Part shown: positions 17,215 to 25,497 of the stretch, piece after piece | Position numbering within the stretch: the first letter of the stretch is position 1 | Layout: the number at the start of each line of letters is the position of its first letter | NCBI RefSeq assembly: GCF_001704275.1 | Contig: NZ_CP011533.1 | Location: 2,294,001-2,358,000, forward strand | Length of the DNA: 64,000 nt | Direction: 5' to 3' | Source of the DNA: Streptomyces noursei ATCC 11455 | GTDB lineage: Bacteria > Actinomycetota > Actinomycetes > Streptomycetales > Streptomycetaceae | The notes under the pieces: model-generated | The model's database searches: none | What the model saw: the letters and a program-made list of their open reading frames with translations, nothing else | What the model was told of the DNA's origin: nothing | Program-made: the position numbers and the translations under genes

Positions 17215-17634
17215 TTTCCCTTCGCTCGGTGGCGGTGCCGTGGGCCAGGGGTGCGCCCGCTGGTGTTGGTCCAGGTGCAGCGGCATGCCGTCGATCAGCC
17301 GAGTGGCGGTCACCCGGACCGCGCCCAGTAGCCAGGCCGGTCCTGTCGCGGGTGCTGGTTCCAGGCCGGGCCCGGCCAGTTCCAGGTAGAGGGTGTGCAG
17401 GGGGAGCTCGCCGCGGCGGCCTCGTCGAGGACTTCGCGTGCGGCGGCCATGACCTCGGGCGCGCTCGCGCCGATGGCACTCGCCTTGACGCCGGCGGCCA
17501 GGGCGCGGGGCCAGAGCCGCGATGCGCTCGGCCGGCGAGAGGCGGACGTTGCAGCTGGACGGCGCAAGGCCATCCGGCTCACGCACGGTCTCGACGCCGA
17601 CCACCTCGACCGGCACGTCCAGATCGAAGACCAT
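17215..17634 (-). pseudogene. Pantothenate synthetase (PanC)-like C-terminal remnant
   Basis: Across two frames the minus strand reads VPVEVVGVETVREPDGLA, then SSxNVRLSPAERIAAL, then LHTLYLELAGPGL and a GAVRVTATRLIDGMPL end. The VRExDGLAxSSRN(V)xLSPxxR block is the ATP/KMSKS-like region of PanC, and the RVxxTRLID end is its C-terminus. A frameshift and the missing N-terminal HIGH half make it non-functional. PanC-like paralogues occur in some biosynthetic clusters, so this may be another relic of the locus. Confidence 0.6.
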
Positions 17635-17693
17635 CCCCTCGAACCCACGGGTTCGATGCCCCGATTCTGGGGGATAAACCCGCGGGTTCGCGG

Positions 17694-18344
17694 TCAATGC
17701 ATTCTTCTGTCGTCGTCGGGCAGAGTTGCACTGCCGTACTCGCCGTCGGCGACCCACTCGACCTTCAGAGAGAATCGGACATCGCGCTTTCCCGGATTGA
17801 TCCTGAGTCTCAGCTGTTTCGGATGGTCAGAGGAAACAGTGAACGGGAAGTCCGTGCGGTCGGGTTCGGCATTTTCGGCCACTGACACAACAGAGGCGGG
17901 CGTTTGCGTAAGATTTACGTCAAACATGGGGTCATGTGCGGTACCTGCACACTTACCCACAGAAGGATCTTCCCGGTACGCAAACCCCTCCTTCGAGTCG
18001 TCAGGCAAGACGTTGACCTTGACGCCGGTGACCACGATGGCCTTGTCGGTCTTCGCTTGCAGTACGAGGGGCAGCGTGGCTGGTGCACAGGGAGTGAGAC
18101 CCGATGTGTACGCCGTTAGCCCGGGCGGCCCGGAGATCTTGTCCCAGATCCATCCCCACATACCTTGAACTGCCCAGAAAGCAATGGCCCCTAGCAGCGG
18201 CAGAACCACCAGCGTCGCCCAATGCGTCCGGTCCCGTAGCGGTGCCCATGGCCGTATCAGTGGGCCCGTCTCGGGCTGCGGTTCTAGTTCCTGCCTTGCG
18301 TCGCGGTCAGGCTGTGGCATTGATGCGCTTGGATCCTCAGGCAT
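17694..18344 (-). CDS. Uncharacterised single-pass membrane protein
   Basis: A 216-aa protein with a hydrophilic Pro/Glu-rich head (about 40 residues), one transmembrane segment (WATLVVLPLLGAIAFWAVQG) and a ~140-residue soluble tail with two Cys (CAPATL and GKCAGT). The tail looks like a beta-rich extracellular domain. ATG 18344 is chosen for its GAGAGG site; the frame extends 21 codons upstream without one. I recognise no family. It may be shortened at the C-terminus, since DNA beyond it is a broken panC. Confidence 0.5.
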   Translation of the reverse strand: MPEDPSASMPQPDRDARQELEPQPETGPLIRPWAPLRDRTHWATLVVLPLLGAIAFWAVQGMWGWIWDKISGPPGLTAYTSGLTPCAPATLPLVLQAKTDKAIVVTGVKVNVLPDDSKEGFAYREDPSVGKCAGTAHDPMFDVNLTQTPASVVSVAENAEPDRTDFPFTVSSDHPKQLRLRINPGKRDVRFSLKVEWVADGEYGSATLPDDDRRMH

Positions 18345-18429
18345 ATCAGCCTCTCTCAGAGCCTGTCTTCCCCGCACGGCGCATTGTCTCAAGCCCTTGA
18401 CAGTCATGCGTGATTCGAGGGGAATCCGC

Positions 18430-18790
18430 AGGCGAGGTGCCCAGATATCAGAGGTTTGCCCAACTTTTGGTGGAGTCGCTGGATCAGTCTCGGCGGCCTG
18501 CTCCAGCAGAACTCGTGCGGAGCTCGCTTAGCGGATCGCGGTCTTCTCGTCCAGGCCGAAGACCTCGGCGAGGTGGGGCAGGTCGGGGCCGTAGACGAGG
18601 GCTTCTTCGAGCTGCCGGTCGATGCGGAGTCTCTCCAGGGTGGCGGCCTGGCCGCGAAGGGGTTCGGAGAGGCTGACACCGCTGATCGGGCCGGTGCCCA
18701 GGGCTGTGATCTTGTTGATCAGCAGGTGCGGGTTGGCGGTGTCAGGCCAGCGGTGACGCCGGAACTCCAGCCACTCGCGGGCGACATGCA
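18430..18790 (-). pseudogene. Tyrosine recombinase/integrase-associated remnant
   Basis: The minus strand decodes to WLEFRRHRWPDTANPHLLIN, KITALGTGPIS, LRGQAATLERLRIDRQLEEAL and HLAEVFGLDEKTAIR, then a premature TAA at about 18533. This C-terminal block is common in Streptomyces site-specific integrase-type proteins, with a terminal helix-turn-helix. The N-terminal part is replaced by another frame at about 18.8 kb. It marks the left side of the 20-38 kb cassette as mobile DNA. Confidence 0.5.
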
Positions 18791-19741
18791 GCGCGAGGCC
18801 GCCTCTCGACGCCCTGCGTCGGGTCGAGACCAGGAGTCTCGATCGTCGGCTCCTTGCCCCTCAGCTACAGGAGGCCGCAGTTTGTGAAGGCGAGTGAACT
18901 CCTTGGCCCTTGCGACTCGTGAAGTATGTGGGCCTCCGGAGCTCTCACAGCGAGCATCGGGCCCTTGGCCACAGTCGAGACACGTCACCTCGTACACGTG
19001 CCATGGGCGACGCTTCCGCTGCATGGCTTTGCGTTCGTCGATGAACGGCTGCAGCCGTTCATCATGTGGGATTTCGCTGGGAGCCTTGCTCGTGCCCGCC
19101 GGGTCTTCGACAGTGCAGGGCTCGCTCTTGCCCGCGTGACAACGCGGGCAGCCCCTTTGGATCCAGTGCCGGCGTGCCACCTGCTCGCGCAGGGGCCGTT
19201 TGCGGAGCGGGGCTGCGGGACACCGTTGGCGGCCCGTTGCTTTCAGATCTCGACCGCCTGTGGCAGCCTCCGCGGCTGCTCTCTCGGCAGCTTCCTCCGC
19301 CACGATCTGGTCCTTCGTGGCGTGGGGCAACCCGGCGAAGCGCTGCGGGTCGGTGGTGGCGACGATGGCGCCCTGAGCGACGAGACTCGTCCTGTGCACC
19401 AACTCGCCGCCGACCATCAGCCGGAGGTGGTGGATGAGACGGGCGACCTGGGGGTTGGCTACGTAGGAGTTCCAGACGTGGGTGGCGATGCGATAGGGCG
19501 CCGCCGTCCATGCCTTGTCGATGCCGAAGTCGGTTCCTGAAGGGCGTCGTATCGATCCTTGGCGCGGCGACGACTCCGGGGTTCCCCCTCCATATGACGG
19601 GCGATACTCACCAGTACGGTGAATCCGGATATCCGGCAGGCTGGCGGGCTGAGATGCAGACCTCACTCGCCTTGCCGTGCGAGAAGTCAGCGTAAATTTC
19701 CGCAAATTGGCCGTGCGGGCTTGGCCGTCGCCGGCTGACAT
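18719..19741 (-). CDS. Mosaic ORF with two zinc-finger-like motifs
   Basis: Open for 340 codons. The middle carries two Cys clusters, CPRCHAGKSEPC and CLDCGQGPDARC followed by SSGGPHTSRVARAKEF. This CxxC...C...H..R pattern is seen in small zinc-binding proteins of actinomycete plasmids and integrative elements. The last ~25 codons are an out-of-frame reading of the integrase remnant, and the first ~100 residues are unlike any family I know. It is probably a rearranged accessory gene; the true start is uncertain. Confidence 0.35.
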   Translation of the reverse strand: MSAGDGQARTANLRKFTLTSRTARRVRSASQPASLPDIRIHRTGEYRPSYGGGTPESSPRQGSIRRPSGTDFGIDKAWTAAPYRIATHVWNSYVANPQVARLIHHLRLMVGGELVHRTSLVAQGAIVATTDPQRFAGLPHATKDQIVAEEAAERAAAEAATGGRDLKATGRQRCPAAPLRKRPLREQVARRHWIQRGCPRCHAGKSEPCTVEDPAGTSKAPSEIPHDERLQPFIDERKAMQRKRRPWHVYEVTCLDCGQGPDARCESSGGPHTSRVARAKEFTRLHKLRPPVAEGQGADDRDSWSRPDAGRREAASRCMSPASGWSSGVTAGLTPPTRTC

Positions 19742-20258
19742 TCCGCCGTCGAGACCGAACGCTCAGGTCTGGGCCTTTGCGGCGCAACGCCGCTGGTACC
19801 ACTTCTACCCGATCAGGGGCATTTCGACATCCTTCTGCGGCAGCGGTGGCCTTCTTGCGATGCCCTGCGGATTCGTTACGGAATAGTCAAATCCCCTTGA
19901 TGGGGGCCGAATCGCCACGTGGTCGAAACCCGAGTTTTCGCCAAGCTCACCGTCCGGGCCTCACTGCCGTGATCGATGCGCCCGATTGACCCCGGGGACG
20001 GTTCCCCACCTCGGATGTCGGGAGACGCGAGGGCCGCGACGGCCGGTCGGGAAGTACGGGCAATCACCCAGAAAGGGAACACGTGTCCGGATTCAAGGAA
20101 GGTCCCGAGCCGGATTTACCTGGTGATTCGCCAATTACCGTGCGGTACAAGCAGAGTGGCGCGATTCAGTCCATCCGAAGCATTACCCGAAGCTTCACTC
20201 TGCGACCATCGGCGCCAACGAAATTCAGGCCATACGGATTACCGTGGGGGGAGTGGCC
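19742..20258. other. Upstream region of the ten-gene cassette
   Basis: Composition falls below that of the neighbours from about 20.08 to 20.25 kb, as expected of a promoter region. A GTG at 20083 with AAAGGGA upstream opens a 72-codon frame overlapping the crp-like gene. Its translation has no recognisable features, and I do not call it as a gene. No convincing -35/-10 pair or palindrome stood out. Confidence 0.35.
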
Positions 20259-20969
20259 ATGGGGCTGCTCGGCGACGAGCTGGCGTTTGCGCGGGCTCTG
20301 ACAGCCCAGGAAAGCGAGGGCGTGCTGGCCCTCGGACGCCGGAAGCGCTATGCGGCCGATGCCCAACTCCTGGTGGAGGGCGACCGGTCCAGTCACGTCG
20401 TGATCATCCTTCAGGGGTGGGTCACCGTCTCCGTGGCCACGGACCGTGGTGCAACCAGGCTGATCCTCGGCCTGCGCGGTCCCGGTGAACTGCTCGGTGA
20501 GATGGCGGCGCTGGACAGCCACCCCCGCAGCGCAACGGTGCGCGCCCTGGGGCCGATCGAGGCGCAGGTCATTTCAGGAGACGCGTTCCGTCGATTCCTC
20601 GCGCTGCACCCACGAGTCAGCAGCCTGGTGATGCGCCAGCTCACCTTCCGGCTCCGCAGCGCCGACCAGGAGCGGTCCGCACTCGCCTCGCTCACCGTGC
20701 TGCAACGCCTGGCCGCCCGGCTCACGGAACTGTCCCGCGCCGAACCCTCTGGCCCCTACGCCCCTTCCGCTTCGGGCCGTTCGCATGAAGGCATCGTCGT
20801 CCACATGGCCCAGGACGAGCTGGCCGCCACGGTCGGAGCCACCCGCGAAGCCGTCGCCAAGGCACTGCGGCTGCTGCGTACCCAGAAGTTCGTGCGCACG
20901 GGCAACCGGATGGTGGAGATCCTCGATCCCGCACTGCTCGCCCTCTTGGCGGACGGTCATCACGAGTAA
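20259..20969 (+). CDS. Crp/Fnr-family regulator with cyclic-nucleotide cassette
   Basis: A 236-aa transcription factor. The N-terminal cNMP-binding beta barrel has a phosphate-binding cassette GEMAALDSHPRSATV, with Glu81, Arg90 and Ser91 in the places that hold cAMP in E. coli CRP. A dimerisation helix follows (about 115-150), then a winged HTH with DELAATVGATREAVAKALRLL (186-206). GGGGGGAG precedes ATG 20259. It is the first gene of the cassette, 94 bp before a nucleotide-cyclase-like gene, so it probably senses the cyclic nucleotide made by its neighbour and controls the cassette. It lacks Fnr cysteines. The ligand (cAMP or a cyclic pyrimidine) cannot be read from the sequence. Confidence 0.85.
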   Translation: MGLLGDELAFARALTAQESEGVLALGRRKRYAADAQLLVEGDRSSHVVIILQGWVTVSVATDRGATRLILGLRGPGELLGEMAALDSHPRSATVRALGPIEAQVISGDAFRRFLALHPRVSSLVMRQLTFRLRSADQERSALASLTVLQRLAARLTELSRAEPSGPYAPSASGRSHEGIVVHMAQDELAATVGATREAVAKALRLLRTQKFVRTGNRMVEILDPALLALLADGHHE

Positions 20970-21063
20970 ATCCACGCCCAGTCGTGTGTAAACGGCTACA
21001 GACGGCCTTGGCTCCGGGCCCGAAGCTCGGGGTGACGGCAACCGAACAGGACAGGGGCACGGG

Positions 21064-21909
21064 GTGGACGACGCGATGGATGTCGGCGAAGCGCGCTACG
21101 AGTTGGTGATCAGCGTCGACGCCCGGAGTTCCGGGGCGTACGACGACGTGGACAAGCCGCGGATGCGGGCCCGGATCTACCGGGTCCTGGAAGCGGCGTT
21201 CACCCACGCCAAGGTGGCGCGGGACGCGGTCCACATGGAGGACCGCGGCGACGGTGTGCTGCTGTCGGTGGCCGGCCAGATCGCTGTAACCCGACTGCTC
21301 GGCCTGTGGCTGGTCGAGGTGCACGAGAACCTGCGGGATGAGAACCGTGCCCTGCTCATACCTCTGGGACTGCGAGTGGGCATGCATGTCGGCCCGGTCC
21401 GGCACGACGACCGGGGTATCAGCGGACGCGCGGTCGACCTGGCCTGCCGGCTGGCGGACTCTCCCATCGCCCGGCGGCTGCTGGACGCCGAGCGGGCCGA
21501 CCTCGTGTTGGTGGCCTCCGATTCGCTGTACGAGGACGTGGTCAGCAGCGGCGGCAAGTTCATCGAGCCCGCGCGCTACTCCGCGGCCCGCCTGGCACTC
21601 AAGGAGGGCGAGGTCACCGCCTGGTTCCACCTCCCCGGTCGGCCTGCTCCAGCGATTCCCGACGGCACGGGCCCGGGCGTGGGCGATCCGCCACCGGCCG
21701 ACGATGCGCAGATGCCCGAGAGGCCCGAGAGGCCCGAGAGGCCCGATAAGGCCGACGTCGGGGCCTCCGACGCAGACGACGGCGACCGGTTCGGAGCCTC
21801 CAGCGCTCGATACACCGTTCACGGCGATCTGTCCCAGCACAGCGACAACATCTACCAGCAGCCCGTGCACATCGGGCGGATCACCGACGCCGAGCGACGG
21901 AAGGGCTGA
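21064..21909 (+). CDS. Class III nucleotide-cyclase-like protein with beta-strand tail
   Basis: About 281 aa. The first two-thirds fit the class III cyclase fold: strand ELVISVDARSSG with Asp19, then EDRGDGVLLSV with Asp63 in a GDG turn (the two metal positions), then LRVGMHVGPV and GRAVDLACRLADSP, corresponding to the RIGIHxG and GxAVNxAARL segments. Residues for base recognition are not obvious. A Pro-rich linker contains three tandem PER units (codons repeated at 21718-21745). The tail YTVHGDLSQHSDNIYQQPVH is a short beta-strand motif of a type seen at the ends of bacterial conflict proteins. It starts at GTG 21064 (ATG 21076 is possible). Pycsar-type cyclases are the functional model; this is inferred from the PycTM-like gene three genes downstream. 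Confidence 0.65.
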   Translation: MDDAMDVGEARYELVISVDARSSGAYDDVDKPRMRARIYRVLEAAFTHAKVARDAVHMEDRGDGVLLSVAGQIAVTRLLGLWLVEVHENLRDENRALLIPLGLRVGMHVGPVRHDDRGISGRAVDLACRLADSPIARRLLDAERADLVLVASDSLYEDVVSSGGKFIEPARYSAARLALKEGEVTAWFHLPGRPAPAIPDGTGPGVGDPPPADDAQMPERPERPERPDKADVGASDADDGDRFGASSARYTVHGDLSQHSDNIYQQPVHIGRITDAERRKG

Positions 21910-21914
21910 CCGAC

Positions 21915-24446
21915 ATGCCCGACGAACATCAGGCGGACGGTTCCCCCGAACCCGCACCCGGAAGGGCGGCCGACGGCCGGTCTCCCGCGGCCAACAACGC
22001 CGGCAACCAGGCCAGGGGCAAGGAGAGGGACGACAGGGCGCCCCGGGAAGACGGCGCGGCAGATGGTGACAGGGACGCCGCCCGCGACGAGGCCGCGGAG
22101 AAGGAACACGAGCGGGAGCGTGCCGCGGAACGGTTCAGGGAGTACACCCGCGATCCGCTCGCTGAGGAGCAGAGCGAGGATGGGCCCACAGATCTCGCCG
22201 CCGCGTCGCGGGCCCGTCGCTCCACCCGGATGCTGTTCGACACCGGCCGGGACCTGAACAGCTTCGACCGTTCGTACATCCGGAGCGCCCATATCGGCGA
22301 CATCCATCTGCGGATGGATGCCCGCCAGTCCGCCGAGGGTATGCGCAGCGGGCCGGTGCCCGAAGAGGAACTGCGCAGGCTCCGCCGGGTCCATGTGGAG
22401 CCGGAGGGATACCTGGCGCTGCGCAACGCACTTCGTGCCCGCCGTCTGCTGGTCCTCGGTGCCGCGCCCGGCACCGGACGCACCAGCACCGCGCTCGCAC
22501 TCCTCGACGAGGTCACCGCCCTCGCGGCGAGCTGCGCAGGCGCGGAGTCGCCGGCTCGGCCGAGGGTGCTGCGCGTCGATCCCAACGGCGGCGTACGCGG
22601 GCTGGCCGCATCGCTCGGCGACGCACCGGGCGGCGAGGCCACCGAGGAGCGGCCCGCCACCGGATATCTGCTCGAACTCGCCCTCACCCAGCCCGGTTCG
22701 CCGCCACCGGATGCGATGGACCTGGACGCGCTGGCCGCTGCCCTCGACAAGTGCCAGGGATTCGCGGTGATCGTCGTCCCGGTCGGATCGGCTGCGAACC
22801 CGCTGCTTGCCGGGCGCTACGGAATGCTGTGCCTCCCCGTGCCCACAAAGGAGTTGCTCACCACCCGGCTGCGGGAGCGGCTGGAGGAGCATGTCGCCGA
22901 GGCCGGGGGCGACGCGCCGGACGACGTACACCGGGTGGCGGACCTGCTGAGCCAGGCGGAGGAGTTGGCCGGCCGGGAGGACGTCAGGGACGCGGTCGGC
23001 CTGAAGGACCTGCGCCCTGCCGAGGCGGAACTGCTCGCGTCGCTGCTGGCCGGGCATCTGCTGGAGGACGTCTCCTACGAGGAGTTGCTGACCGGTTGCC
23101 GCAGCCTCGCCGCGGCCCAGGCCCAGGAGTGGTTCGTCGGCGTGGACCGGGTGCCGGCCACGCCCTCGGCCGAGGGGAGCGCGGTCGCACGACCGGGCAC
23201 GGCGGCCCTGTTCCACCCGGTGGCATTCCGTATCGCGCTCGCCGTCCTGGGCGGGGCCTCGCACAGTGCCGTGGCCGCCGCCGCCCATCTGCTGACCTGG
23301 GAACTGTCCGTACAGAGCGATCCGGACAGCACCCCCGCCCGCCCGCTGTTCTGCGACGACCCGGAATCCGACCTGGCGCTCTCGCGCGGCGAGCTCGTCG
23401 ATGGCCGGATCGAGGTGGCCGGCACCGAGGTGGAAGCCCAGCTGATCTGGTACCGGGGGTCCGCCCTGCCCGCCGCGGTGCTGTCCGAGATCTGGGACCG
23501 GCACTTCCCGGTACGGGCACCCGTCGTCCGCTGGCTGCGGCTGCTGGCGGACGATTCCCGCCCCCAGGTGTGGATGCGGGCCGCGGTGGCCGCCGGTGAA
23601 CTGTGCGTACGGGACTTCGACCACGGTTACGCGGACCTGATCCGGCCCCTCGCCGAGGCGGCCATCGCACGCCGGAGGATCTTCGCGGCCACCATGATCG
23701 ACCAGGCGGCCGGTCATGCCTCGCACCGGAAGGCGGTGCAGCACCTGGTCGACGAGTGGAGCCGGCAGGGGACCAAACCCCTCCGCTGGACCGCGGCGAT
23801 GGCGCTGGGCTACGGGAACGCGGCGGCCACGACGGAGGCCAGCCTGAACGCCCTGGCCCGGATCGGCGGCCGCGACGACGGGGAGCAGCTGGCGGTCGCC
23901 TCGCTCAACGTCGTACGGCTACTGGCGCTCCGGGACAGCGCGACGGTGCTGCGGAGGCTGGCCGACTGGACCCACCACCCGCGCGAGGCGTACCAGGACC
24001 TCGGTCTGGTGACCACCGTCCGGTTCGCCGTGACTCGGGTGGCCGAGGTGCTGGACGACGAACCCGGCTCGCCGTTGGGGGACCGCGGGGACTGGCCGCT
24101 GGCGCTCGCCCTGGCCGCCACGCATCCCGAACTCGTGGGCCTGATGGCCGATTTGCTGTGGACCGCGCTCAACACCCCACGGTCGCAGGAGGTGGCCATG
24201 GACGCGCTGGACACCCTGTTGCGCTCCGCCGAACGCGCGGACGGCACAGAGTGGACCCGGCCGGGCCTGGCGGCGCTACTGCCCGCCCTGACGGCCGAGG
24301 AGCACGACCGGCGGCGGCTGGACTGGCTGCTGCGCCGCTTGATGAACGATCCAGAGAATCCGCTCCCCGACGCTCAGGCGCGCTCCTTGTGGTGGCTCGC
24401 CGTCGCGCCGCGGGATCGGACGGGCAGGGAGGAGAGGCATGGCTGA
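21915..24446 (+). CDS. P-loop (STAND-like) protein with helical repeats, Walker A Lys replaced by Arg
   Basis: An 843-aa protein. Residues 1-100 are charged and disordered. A short strand (RSAHIGDIHLRM) echoes the tail of the preceding protein. The nucleotide loop is GAAPGTGRT (182-190), where the invariant Lys is Arg. An acidic/hydrophobic strand FAVIVVPVGS follows, and from about residue 400 the chain is almost all helix with HEAT-like pairs (RAAVAAGELC, RWTAAMALGYGN, AVASLNVVRLLAL). This looks like a STAND-type switch or scaffold that senses partners through its repeats. ATPase activity is questionable with Arg in Walker A. GGAAGGG precedes ATG 21915, 5 bp after the previous stop; the 3' end overlaps the next gene by 8 bp. 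Confidence 0.6.
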   Translation: MPDEHQADGSPEPAPGRAADGRSPAANNAGNQARGKERDDRAPREDGAADGDRDAARDEAAEKEHERERAAERFREYTRDPLAEEQSEDGPTDLAAASRARRSTRMLFDTGRDLNSFDRSYIRSAHIGDIHLRMDARQSAEGMRSGPVPEEELRRLRRVHVEPEGYLALRNALRARRLLVLGAAPGTGRTSTALALLDEVTALAASCAGAESPARPRVLRVDPNGGVRGLAASLGDAPGGEATEERPATGYLLELALTQPGSPPPDAMDLDALAAALDKCQGFAVIVVPVGSAANPLLAGRYGMLCLPVPTKELLTTRLRERLEEHVAEAGGDAPDDVHRVADLLSQAEELAGREDVRDAVGLKDLRPAEAELLASLLAGHLLEDVSYEELLTGCRSLAAAQAQEWFVGVDRVPATPSAEGSAVARPGTAALFHPVAFRIALAVLGGASHSAVAAAAHLLTWELSVQSDPDSTPARPLFCDDPESDLALSRGELVDGRIEVAGTEVEAQLIWYRGSALPAAVLSEIWDRHFPVRAPVVRWLRLLADDSRPQVWMRAAVAAGELCVRDFDHGYADLIRPLAEAAIARRRIFAATMIDQAAGHASHRKAVQHLVDEWSRQGTKPLRWTAAMALGYGNAAATTEASLNALARIGGRDDGEQLAVASLNVVRLLALRDSATVLRRLADWTHHPREAYQDLGLVTTVRFAVTRVAEVLDDEPGSPLGDRGDWPLALALAATHPELVGLMADLLWTALNTPRSQEVAMDALDTLLRSAERADGTEWTRPGLAALLPALTAEEHDRRRLDWLLRRLMNDPENPLPDAQARSLWWLAVAPRDRTGREERHG

Positions 24447-25497
24447 GGACGTGGCGAACGGGGGCGCTGCCGCGGGCCCGATGCCCGCAGGTCCATTCCT
24501 GCGGGAGTACACGCCGACCGGTGCGTTCCGGCAGGCGAGCGCCCGGACAGCCTCGGTGCTCTTCTACCGGAACGGCGGCCACAGCGTGGTCACCGTCTCC
24601 GGCGTCGAGCACCACGACAAGCGAGCGCTGGCCCGGCCGTACACCGTCTGCGAGATCGCGCTCGGCACCTTCGAGACGACGCTCCAGATGGAGTTGCCGG
24701 CCGCGGGCGGCACCACGTTCTTCAAGGCCGAGGTGGACATCCACTGGAACGTGAGCGATCCGTATCTGGCCGCGACCGAGGTCGTGACCGATGTCGCCCA
24801 GCGGCTCACCGCTCCGGTGCTGGAGCGGCTGCGCGAGGTCTCCTCGGAGTACCCGGTGGCCGAGGCCGAGCAGGCCGACCGCGCCATCACCCGGCACTGC
24901 GCCAGCGGGCGCTGGGACGACCTGGGGTCCGAACTCGGCCTGCGGGTGCGGCTGTACGTCCGGCTGCGGGTGGACGACCGGACGATCCAGCACATGGACG
25001 GCATCCGGGACGCCCATGCCTCGGCCGAGCTGACCCGGGTCCATCAGAACAAGTTCCGGGCCATGCTCCAGGGCGGGGAGCTGGACCAGCTCAGCTACAT
25101 GCTGGCGGCCGAGCCCGAAGCGGCCAAAGCCTTCCTGGAGAAGATCCGCCAGGAGGGCAGGCAGGACGAGAAGGAACGCGTCGAGCGTCTCTTCGGCATG
25201 GTCGCCAGTGGCCAGATCCACTCCACCGACGTGGAGGCCCAGGCGCTGGAACTCCTCAACCGCGGCCGCCACCGCGTCCAGGGGCCCATCGGCTCGCTGC
25301 CCGCCCGCCGGAACACCCCGGAGCTGGCGCCGCCCGCGGCCGAGCCCTTCACCCCGGACTGGGTGGCGGACGAACCGCCCTCCCGGGCCGGGCACCGGCC
25401 CTCCCTGCGGAAGGACCAGGACACGGCACCGGAGCCGCCGCACCGCCGGAGCCGCAACCGGGACGACGGATGGTCCTGGGCGGAGGAGGACCGATGA
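24439..25497 (+). CDS. SPFH/band-7-like protein
   Basis: A 352-aa soluble protein. Residues about 30-190 follow the SPFH pattern: paired beta strands (SVLFYRNGGHSVVTVSGVE), a conserved FFKAEVDIHWNVSDPYLAAT strand-turn, then helices (LTAPVLERLREVSSEYPV) and LGLRVRLYVRLRVDD. The C-terminal third is charged helix followed by a Pro/Arg-rich tail. SPFH proteins oligomerise into membrane microdomain scaffolds and cages. No N-terminal hairpin or TM is visible, so it would rely on partners, perhaps the next gene product (three TM). It starts inside the end of the preceding gene (ATG 24439, GGAGAGG) and ends in an ATGA overlap, so translation is coupled. The family call is from pattern only. Confidence 0.5.
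   Translation: MAEDVANGGAAAGPMPAGPFLREYTPTGAFRQASARTASVLFYRNGGHSVVTVSGVEHHDKRALARPYTVCEIALGTFETTLQMELPAAGGTTFFKAEVDIHWNVSDPYLAATEVVTDVAQRLTAPVLERLREVSSEYPVAEAEQADRAITRHCASGRWDDLGSELGLRVRLYVRLRVDDRTIQHMDGIRDAHASAELTRVHQNKFRAMLQGGELDQLSYMLAAEPEAAKAFLEKIRQEGRQDEKERVERLFGMVASGQIHSTDVEAQALELLNRGRHRVQGPIGSLPARRNTPELAPPAAEPFTPDWVADEPPSRAGHRPSLRKDQDTAPEPPHRRSRNRDDGWSWAEEDR

Noticed and set aside
20083..20301. 72-codon frame with a plausible ribosome site before the crp-like gene
   Set aside because: It overlaps the start of the Crp gene, has no recognisable features, and falls in the low-GC promoter-like region. Possible but not supported.
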